Shown: positions 55,001 to 64,000 of the stretch, in pieces
Position numbering within the stretch: the first letter of the stretch is position 1
Layout: each line of letters opens with the position of its first letter
Assembly (NCBI GenBank): GCA_963580285.1
Contig: OY757023.1
Location: 131,596,027 to 131,660,026 of the forward strand
Reading direction: 5' to 3'
From: Lucinisca nassula
Lineage: Eukaryota; Mollusca; Bivalvia; Lucinida; Lucinidae
DNA: 64,000 nt
The notes under the pieces: generated by a model
Seen by the model: the letters and a program-made list of their open reading frames with translations, nothing else
Database searches by the model: none
Told to the model about the DNA's origin: nothing
Translations under genes and position numbers: made by a program

Positions 55001-57635
55001 ATGCTTCTACGTGAAAGTGACCGAAATGAGATTCTCGTACCCAAAACACGCTGACCAAAAAAAATTCTAAGTCAATTTTCTTGCCCTCTGTGGTACGCAG
55101 CGATCTGTAATTTGGCCCGAGGGCGTACTTTATTGGGACGGACTAACGGTGTAAAAAATGCTATTGTATTCGCCCTCTAGGCTAAGAAGCGGCGTTTTCT
55201 TCATTTTTCCCATAGCCCTCAATGTAAAAAAGAGTCCTTTATTTCGGCACTTTCTCGTGCCCCAGTGTTACCGGGATTTTGCACGATGGTAGGGCACATA
55301 AATGCCTGTTGAAGGATACATACTGCACCTCTGTATCTTATTTCGTATTCCCGCAAAATAGGCACAAACTTTAATTTCCTCGAAGTTTGAAGGCTTATAA
55401 CTCACAAGATACGCTTCGTAGCGGCACGAAATTTTGCAAGCCACTGGGCACTGATGTCTACTAGCAGCATGCAAAATTTCAGCTCAATCGCAATACACAA
55501 AAGCGAGTTATAAGGGCCTCAAATTTTGGCGGGACACCAATAGTATGATAGTGCCTAAATGGTGCAAAGGTGACTTCATGATATCGGCCTATAATTGGTG
55601 CCAAATGATGCGCCCTTAACCAAAGTGCCATGGGGTAAAATGGGAGTTGTCTTCCTTCATTGAGTTTCGAGTTATGGCCCTTGAGAGGTCAATTTCCTTT
55701 AACTTTGGACCCTTATATCTCCAAAACTATTTGAGAGAAACAATTTTCCAATATTCATGAGTTGGTTGGACACGCATGGGCACGTTTTGGCACCATTTTC
55801 ATGCTTCTACGTGAAAGTGACCAAAATGAGATTCTCGTACCCACAACACGCCGCCCACCAAAATTTCTAAGTCAATTTTCTTGGCCTCTATTGTACGCAG
55901 CGATCTGTAATTTGGCCCGAGGGCGTACTTTATTGGGACGGACTAACGGTGTAAACATTGCTATTGTATTCGCCCTCTAGGCTGAGTAGCGGCGTTTTCT
56001 TCATTTTTCCCATAGCCCTCAATGTAAAAAAGAGTCCTTTATTTCGGCACTTTCTCGTGCCCCAGTGTTACCGGGATTTTGCACGATGGTAGGGCACATA
56101 AATGCCTGCTGAAGGATACATACTGCACCTCTGTATCTTATTTCGTATTCCCGCAAAATAGGCACAAACTTTAATTTCCTCGAAGTTTGAAGGCTTATAA
56201 CTCACAAGATACGCTTCGTAGCGGCACGAAATTTTGCAAGCCACTAGGCATTGAGGTCTACTAGCAGCATGCAGAATTTCAGCTCAATCGCAATACACAA
56301 AAGCGAGTTATAAGGGCCTCAAGTTTTGGCGGGACACCAATAGGATGATAGTGCCTAAATGGTGCAAAGGTGACTTCATGATATCGGCCTATAATTGGTG
56401 CCAAATGATGCGCCCTTAACCCAAGTGCCATGGGGTAAAATGGGAGTTGTCTTCCTTCATTGAGTTTCGAGTTATGGCCCTTGAAAGGTCAATTTCCTTT
56501 AACTTTGGACCCTTATATCTCCAAAACTATTTGAGAGAAACAATTTTCCAATATTCATGAGTTGGTTGGACACGCATGGGCACGTTTTGGCACCATTTTC
56601 ATGCTTCTACGTGAAAGTGACCAAAATGAGATTCTCGTACCCACAACACGCCGCCCACCAAAATTTCTAAGTCAATTTTCTTGGCCTCTATTGTACGCAG
56701 CGATCTGTAATTTGGCCCGAGGGCGTACTTTATTGGGACGGACTAACGGTGTAAACATTGCTATTGTATTCGCCCTCTAGGCTGAGTAGCGGCGTTTTCT
56801 TCATTTTTCCCATAGCCCTCAATGTAAAAAAGAGTCCTTTATTTCGGCACTTTCTCGTGCCCCAGTGTTACCGGGATTTTGCACGATGGTAGGGCACATA
56901 AATGCCTGTTGAAGGATACATACTGCACCTCTGTATCTTATTTCGTATTCCCGCAAAATAGGCACAAACTTTAATTTCCTCGAAGTTTGAAGGCTTATAA
57001 CTCACAAGATACGCTTCGTAGCGGCACGAAATTTTGCAAGCCACTAGGCACTGAGGTCTACTAGCAGCATGCAGAATTTCAGCTCAATCGCAATACACAA
57101 AAGCGAGTTATAAGGGCCTCAAGTTTTGGCGGGACACCAATAGGATGATAGTGCCTAAATGGTGCAAAGGTGACTTCATGATATCGGCCTATAATTGGTG
57201 CCAAATGATGCGCCCTTAACCCAAGTGCCATGGGGTAAAATGGGAGTTGTCTTCCTTCATTGAGTTTCGAGTTATGGCCATTGAAAGGTCAATTTCCTTT
57301 AACTTTGGACCCTTATATCTCCAAAACTATTTGAGAGAAACAATTTTCCAATATTCATGAGTTGGTTGGACACGCATGGGCACGTTTTGGCACTATTTTC
57401 ATGCTTCTACGTGAAAGTGACCAAAATGAGATTCTCGTACCCACAACACGCCGCCCACCAAAATTTCTAAGTCAATTTTCTTGGCCTCTATTGTACGCAG
57501 CGATCTGTAATTTGGCCCGAGGGCGTACTTTATTGGGACGGACTAACGGTATAAACATTGCTATTGTATTCGCCCTCTAGGCTGAGTAGCGGCGTTTTCT
57601 TCATTTTTCCCATAGCCCTCAATGTAAAAAAGAGT
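52043..57635 (+). repeat. Seven-monomer higher-order unit, copy 1 (5593 bp)
   Basis: Matches 57636-63228 base for base wherever checked, with a single difference noticed (t at 54617, c at 60210). The left limit is set by the a/t mismatch at 52042/57635. Confidence 0.92.
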
Positions 57636-60600
57636 CCTTTATTTCGGCACTTTCTCGTGCCGTAGTGTTTCCGGGATTTTGCACGCTAGTAGGGCACATA
57701 AATGCCTGTTGAAGGATACATACTGCACCTCTGTATCTTATTTCGTATTCCCGCAAAATAGGCACAAACTTTATTTTCCTCGAAGTTTGAAGGCTTATAA
57801 CTCACAAGATACGCTTCGTAGCGGCACAAAATTTTGCAAGCCACTAGGCACTGACGTCTACTAGCAGCATGCCAAATTTCAGCTCAATCGCAATACACAC
57901 AAGCGAGTTATAAGGGCCTCAAATTTTGGCGGGACACCAATAGGATGATAGTGCCTAAATGGTGCAAAGGTGACTTCATGATATCGGCCTATAATTGGTG
58001 CTAAATGATGCGCCCTTAACTCAAGTGCCATGGGGTAAAATGGGAGTTGTCTTCCTTCATTGTGTTTCGAGTTATGGCCCTTGAAAGGTCAATTTCCTTT
58101 AACTTTGGACCCTTATATCTCCAAGACTATTTGAGAGAAACAATTTTCCAATAATTATGAGTTGGTTGGACACGCATGGGCACGTTTTGGCACCATTTTC
58201 ATGCTTCTACGTGAAAGTGACCGAAATGAGATTCTCGTACCCAAAACACGCCGACCAAAAAAAATTCTAAGTCAATTTTCTTGCCCTCTGATGTACGCAG
58301 CGATCTGTAATTTGGCCCGAGGGCGTACTTTATTGGGACGGACTAACGGTGTAAAAAATGCTATTGTATTCGCCCTCTAGGCTGAGAAGCGGCGTTTTCT
58401 TCATTTTTCCCATAGCCCTCAATTTAAAAAAGAGACTTTATTTCGGCACTTTCTCTTGCCCCAGTGTTACCGGGATTTTGAACGATAGTGGGGGCCCATA
58501 AATGGCTGTTGAAGGATTCATACTGCACCTCTGTATCTTATTTCGTATTCCCGCAAAATAGGCACAAACTTTATTTTCCTCGAAGTTTGAAGGCTTATAA
58601 CTCACAAGATACGCTTCGTAGCGCCACGAACTTTTGCAAGCCACTAGGCACTGTGGTCTACTAGCAGCATGCAAAATTTCAGCTCAATCGCAATACACAC
58701 AAGCGAGTTATAAGGGCCTCAAGTTTTGGCGGGACACCAATAGGATGATAGTGCCTAAATGATGCAAAGGTGACTTCATGATATCGGCCTATAATTGGTG
58801 CCAAATGATGCGCCCTTAACCCAAGTGCCATGGGGTAAAATGGGAGTTTTCTTCCTTCATTGAGTTTCGAGTTATGGCCCTTGAAGGTCAATTTCCATTA
58901 ACTTTGGACCCTTATATCTCCAAAACTATTTGAGAGAAACAATTTTCCAATATTCATGAGTTGGTTGGACACGCATGGGCACGTTTTGGCACCATTTTCA
59001 TGCTTCCACATGAAAGTGACCAAAATGAGATTCTCGTACCCACAACACGCCGACCACCAACATTTCTAAGTCAATTTTCTTGGCCTCTGTTGTACGCAGC
59101 GATCTGTAATTTGGCCCGAGGGCGTACTTTATTGGGACGGACTAACGGTGTAAAAATTGCTATTGTATTCGCCCTCTAGGCTGAGTAGCGGCGTTATCTT
59201 CATTTTTCCCATAGCCCTCAATGTAAAAAGAGACCTTTATTTCGGCACTTTCTCGTGCCCCAGTGTTACCGGGATTTTGCACGATAGTAGGGCACATAAA
59301 TGCCTGTTGAAGGATACATACTGCACCTCTGTATCTTATTTCGTATTCCCGCAAAAATAGGCACAAACTTTATTTTCCTCGAAGTTTGAAGGCTTATAAC
59401 TCACAAGATACGCTTCGTAGCGGTACGAAATTTTGCAAGCCACTAGGCACTGAGGTCTACTAGCAGCATGCAAAATTTCAGCTCAATCGCAAAACACACA
59501 AGCGAGTTTTAATGACCTCAAGTTTTGGCGGGACACCAATAGGATGATAATGCCTAAATGATGCAAAGGTGACTTCATGATATCGGCCTATAATTGGTGC
59601 CAAATGATGCGCCCTTAACCCAAGTGCCATGGGGTAAAATGGGAGTTGTCTTCCTTCATTGAGTTTCGAGTTATGGCCCTTGAAAGGTCAATTTCCTTTA
59701 TCTTTGGACCCTTGTATCTCCAAATCTATTTGAGAGAAACAATTTTCCAATATTCATGAGTTGGTTTGACACGCATGGGCACGTTTTGGCACCATTTTCC
59801 TGCTTCTACGTGAAAGTGACCAAAATGGGATTCTCGTACCCACAACACGCCGACCACCAAAATGTCAATTGTCTTGGCCTCTATTGTAAGCAGCGATCTG
59901 TAATTTGGCCCGAGGACGTACTTTATTGGGACGGACTAACGGTGTAAAAATTGCTATTGTATTCGTCCTCTAGGCTCAGTAGCGGCGTTTTCTTCATTTT
60001 TCCCATAGCCCTCAATGTAAAAAGGAGACCTTTATTTCGGCACTTTCTCGTGTCCCAGTGTTACCGGGATTTTGCACGATAGTTGGGCACATAAATGCCT
60101 GTTGAAAGATACATACTGCACCTCTGTATCTTATTTCGTAATCCCGCAAAATAGGCACAAACTTTATTTTCCTCGAAGTTTGAAGGCTTATAACTCACAA
60201 GATACGCTTCGTAGCAGCACGAAATTTTGCAAGCCACTAGGCACTGAGGTTTTCTAGCAGCATGCAAAATTTCAGCTCAATCGCAATACACACAAGCGAG
60301 TTATAAGGGCCTCAAGTTTTGGCGGGACACCAATAGGATGGTAGTGCCTAAATGATGCAAAGGTGACTTCATGATATCGGCCTATAATAGGTGCCAAATG
60401 ATGCGCCCTTAACCAAAGTGCCATGGGGTAAAATGGGAGTTGTCTTCCTTCATTGAGTTTCGAGTTATGGCCCTTGAAAGGTCAATTTCCTTTAACTTTG
60501 GACCCTTATATCTCAAAAACTATTTGAGAGAAACAATTTTCCAATATTCTTGAGTTGGTTGGACACGCATGGGCACGTTTTGGCACCATTTTCATGCTTC

Positions 60601-63228
60601 TACGTGAAAGTGACCGAAATGAGATTCTCGTACCCAAAACACGCTGACCAAAAAAAATTCTAAGTCAATTTTCTTGCCCTCTGTGGTACGCAGCGATCTG
60701 TAATTTGGCCCGAGGGCGTACTTTATTGGGACGGACTAACGGTGTAAAAAATGCTATTGTATTCGCCCTCTAGGCTAAGAAGCGGCGTTTTCTTCATTTT
60801 TCCCATAGCCCTCAATGTAAAAAAGAGTCCTTTATTTCGGCACTTTCTCGTGCCCCAGTGTTACCGGGATTTTGCACGATGGTAGGGCACATAAATGCCT
60901 GTTGAAGGATACATACTGCACCTCTGTATCTTATTTCGTATTCCCGCAAAATAGGCACAAACTTTAATTTCCTCGAAGTTTGAAGGCTTATAACTCACAA
61001 GATACGCTTCGTAGCGGCACGAAATTTTGCAAGCCACTGGGCACTGATGTCTACTAGCAGCATGCAAAATTTCAGCTCAATCGCAATACACAAAAGCGAG
61101 TTATAAGGGCCTCAAATTTTGGCGGGACACCAATAGTATGATAGTGCCTAAATGGTGCAAAGGTGACTTCATGATATCGGCCTATAATTGGTGCCAAATG
61201 ATGCGCCCTTAACCAAAGTGCCATGGGGTAAAATGGGAGTTGTCTTCCTTCATTGAGTTTCGAGTTATGGCCCTTGAGAGGTCAATTTCCTTTAACTTTG
61301 GACCCTTATATCTCCAAAACTATTTGAGAGAAACAATTTTCCAATATTCATGAGTTGGTTGGACACGCATGGGCACGTTTTGGCACCATTTTCATGCTTC
61401 TACGTGAAAGTGACCAAAATGAGATTCTCGTACCCACAACACGCCGCCCACCAAAATTTCTAAGTCAATTTTCTTGGCCTCTATTGTACGCAGCGATCTG
61501 TAATTTGGCCCGAGGGCGTACTTTATTGGGACGGACTAACGGTGTAAACATTGCTATTGTATTCGCCCTCTAGGCTGAGTAGCGGCGTTTTCTTCATTTT
61601 TCCCATAGCCCTCAATGTAAAAAAGAGTCCTTTATTTCGGCACTTTCTCGTGCCCCAGTGTTACCGGGATTTTGCACGATGGTAGGGCACATAAATGCCT
61701 GCTGAAGGATACATACTGCACCTCTGTATCTTATTTCGTATTCCCGCAAAATAGGCACAAACTTTAATTTCCTCGAAGTTTGAAGGCTTATAACTCACAA
61801 GATACGCTTCGTAGCGGCACGAAATTTTGCAAGCCACTAGGCATTGAGGTCTACTAGCAGCATGCAGAATTTCAGCTCAATCGCAATACACAAAAGCGAG
61901 TTATAAGGGCCTCAAGTTTTGGCGGGACACCAATAGGATGATAGTGCCTAAATGGTGCAAAGGTGACTTCATGATATCGGCCTATAATTGGTGCCAAATG
62001 ATGCGCCCTTAACCCAAGTGCCATGGGGTAAAATGGGAGTTGTCTTCCTTCATTGAGTTTCGAGTTATGGCCCTTGAAAGGTCAATTTCCTTTAACTTTG
62101 GACCCTTATATCTCCAAAACTATTTGAGAGAAACAATTTTCCAATATTCATGAGTTGGTTGGACACGCATGGGCACGTTTTGGCACCATTTTCATGCTTC
62201 TACGTGAAAGTGACCAAAATGAGATTCTCGTACCCACAACACGCCGCCCACCAAAATTTCTAAGTCAATTTTCTTGGCCTCTATTGTACGCAGCGATCTG
62301 TAATTTGGCCCGAGGGCGTACTTTATTGGGACGGACTAACGGTGTAAACATTGCTATTGTATTCGCCCTCTAGGCTGAGTAGCGGCGTTTTCTTCATTTT
62401 TCCCATAGCCCTCAATGTAAAAAAGAGTCCTTTATTTCGGCACTTTCTCGTGCCCCAGTGTTACCGGGATTTTGCACGATGGTAGGGCACATAAATGCCT
62501 GTTGAAGGATACATACTGCACCTCTGTATCTTATTTCGTATTCCCGCAAAATAGGCACAAACTTTAATTTCCTCGAAGTTTGAAGGCTTATAACTCACAA
62601 GATACGCTTCGTAGCGGCACGAAATTTTGCAAGCCACTAGGCACTGAGGTCTACTAGCAGCATGCAGAATTTCAGCTCAATCGCAATACACAAAAGCGAG
62701 TTATAAGGGCCTCAAGTTTTGGCGGGACACCAATAGGATGATAGTGCCTAAATGGTGCAAAGGTGACTTCATGATATCGGCCTATAATTGGTGCCAAATG
62801 ATGCGCCCTTAACCCAAGTGCCATGGGGTAAAATGGGAGTTGTCTTCCTTCATTGAGTTTCGAGTTATGGCCATTGAAAGGTCAATTTCCTTTAACTTTG
62901 GACCCTTATATCTCCAAAACTATTTGAGAGAAACAATTTTCCAATATTCATGAGTTGGTTGGACACGCATGGGCACGTTTTGGCACTATTTTCATGCTTC
63001 TACGTGAAAGTGACCAAAATGAGATTCTCGTACCCACAACACGCCGCCCACCAAAATTTCTAAGTCAATTTTCTTGGCCTCTATTGTACGCAGCGATCTG
63101 TAATTTGGCCCGAGGGCGTACTTTATTGGGACGGACTAACGGTATAAACATTGCTATTGTATTCGCCCTCTAGGCTGAGTAGCGGCGTTTTCTTCATTTT
63201 TCCCATAGCCCTCAATGTAAAAAAGAGT
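57636..63228 (+). repeat. Seven-monomer higher-order unit, copy 2 (5593 bp)
   Basis: Tandem copy of 52043-57635. Similarity to a third period continues only to about 63254 and then stops (ccccag versus cgtagt), so there are just two copies. Confidence 0.92.
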
Positions 63229-64000
63229 CCTTTATTTCGGCACTTTCTCGTGCCCCAGTGTTACCGGGATTTTGCACGATGGTAGGGCACATAAATGCCT
63301 GTTGAAGGATACATACTGCACCTCTGTATCTTATTTCGTATTCCCGCAAAATAGGCACAAACTTTAATTTCCTCAAAGTTTGAAGGCTTATAACTCACAA
63401 GATACGCTTCGTAGCGGCACGAAATTTTGCAAGCCACTAGGCACTGAGGTCTTCTAGCAGCATGCAAAATTTCAGCTCAATCGCAATACACAAAAGCGAG
63501 TTATAAGGGCCTCAAGTTTTGGCGGGACACCAATAGGATGATAGTGCCTAAATGGTGCAAAGGTGACTTCATGATATCGGCCTATAATTGGTGCCAAATG
63601 ATGCGCCCTTAACCCAAGTGTCATGGGGTAAAATGGGAGTTGTCTTCCTTCATTGAGTTTCGAGTTATGGCCCTTGAAAGGTCAATTTCCTTTAACTTTG
63701 GACCCTTATATCTCCAAAACTATTTGAGAGAAACAATTTTCCAATATTCATGAGTTGGTTGGACACGCATGGGCACGTTTTGGCACCATTTTCATGCTTC
63801 TACGTGAAAGTGACCAAAATGAGATTCTCGTACCCACAACACGCCGCCCACCAAAATTTCTAAGTCAATTTTCTTGGCCTCTATTGTACGCAGCGATCTG
63901 TAATTTGGCCCGAGGGCGTACTTTATTGGGACGGACTAACGGTGTAAACATTGCTATTGTATTCGCCATCTAGGCTGAGTAGCGGCGTTTTCTTCATTTT

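Larger units (their letters stand above)
46888..64000 (+). repeat. ~800-bp satellite array, right block
   Basis: The satellite resumes in the same monomer phase at which it was interrupted at 28162. Phase marks fall near 47356, 48156, 48565, 49364, 50165, 50964, 51770, 52569, 53368, 54168, 54962, 55762, 56562 and 57362, and then repeat with a 5593-bp offset to 63755. One truncated monomer (409 bp) starts at 48156, where gccccagt joins cattgagtttcg. The array runs off the right edge. Confidence 0.95.

Noticed and set aside
55762..55980. 72-codon reading frame recurring once in most monomers
   Set aside because: It starts at TTG, has no recognisable domain, and its recurrence simply follows monomer identity. 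Other frames and both strands show equally persistent short frames.

Overview
This is a gene-poor, repeat-dominated window from an animal genome. The protein-coding content belongs entirely to retroelements. Several tRNA-headed SINE families, one with an (actc)n tail, together with Helentron-like and Ngaro elements suggest an invertebrate, most likely a mollusc. That assignment is inference, because no host gene is present.

Layout. (1) An ~800-bp satellite monomer in head-to-tail tandem array fills 1-7688, 16226-28162 and 46888-64000, about 36.7 kb and 45+ monomers. It shows two subfamilies, truncated monomers, one inverted monomer and nested higher-order periods, including a 5593-bp seven-monomer block repeated twice almost without change. 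(2) A structurally complete Ty3/gypsy-type LTR retrotransposon on the minus strand (7689-16225) sits in a satellite monomer with a CATA target duplication. Its 770-bp LTRs differ at only two positions that I saw, and gag and pol are both open, so it is young. (3) From 28163 to 46887 one satellite monomer is split by an 18.7-kb insertion that resolves into nested elements. The outermost is an ~0.87-kb solo-LTR-like element (TG...CA ends, CACA duplication). It was split by a Helentron-like element with a tandem-repeat core (28240-30810) and by a 15.3-kb region bounded by 121-bp terminal inverted repeats (31204-46490). Inside that region are a second Helentron-like element, a broken Ngaro-type tyrosine-recombinase retrotransposon with split direct repeats (34501-40333), several SINEs, a (GATA)n tract, and a ~250-bp MITE whose left terminus was split by a 3.06-kb inverted-repeat element. 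The latter is lined with arrays of a palindromic GATATC-centred repeat, and one of those arrays was hit by a tRNA-Thr-like SINE.

How the genes relate. The gypsy gag and pol are the two products of one element, with pol in the -1 frame and overlapping gag by 19 nt. The Ngaro copy keeps an open tyrosine recombinase frame, but its gag/RT/RNase H frame is broken by two in-frame stops and one frameshift. No transposase was recognised for the large inverted-repeat elements. The short reading frames repeated throughout the satellite are a by-product of monomer homogeneity and are not annotated as genes.
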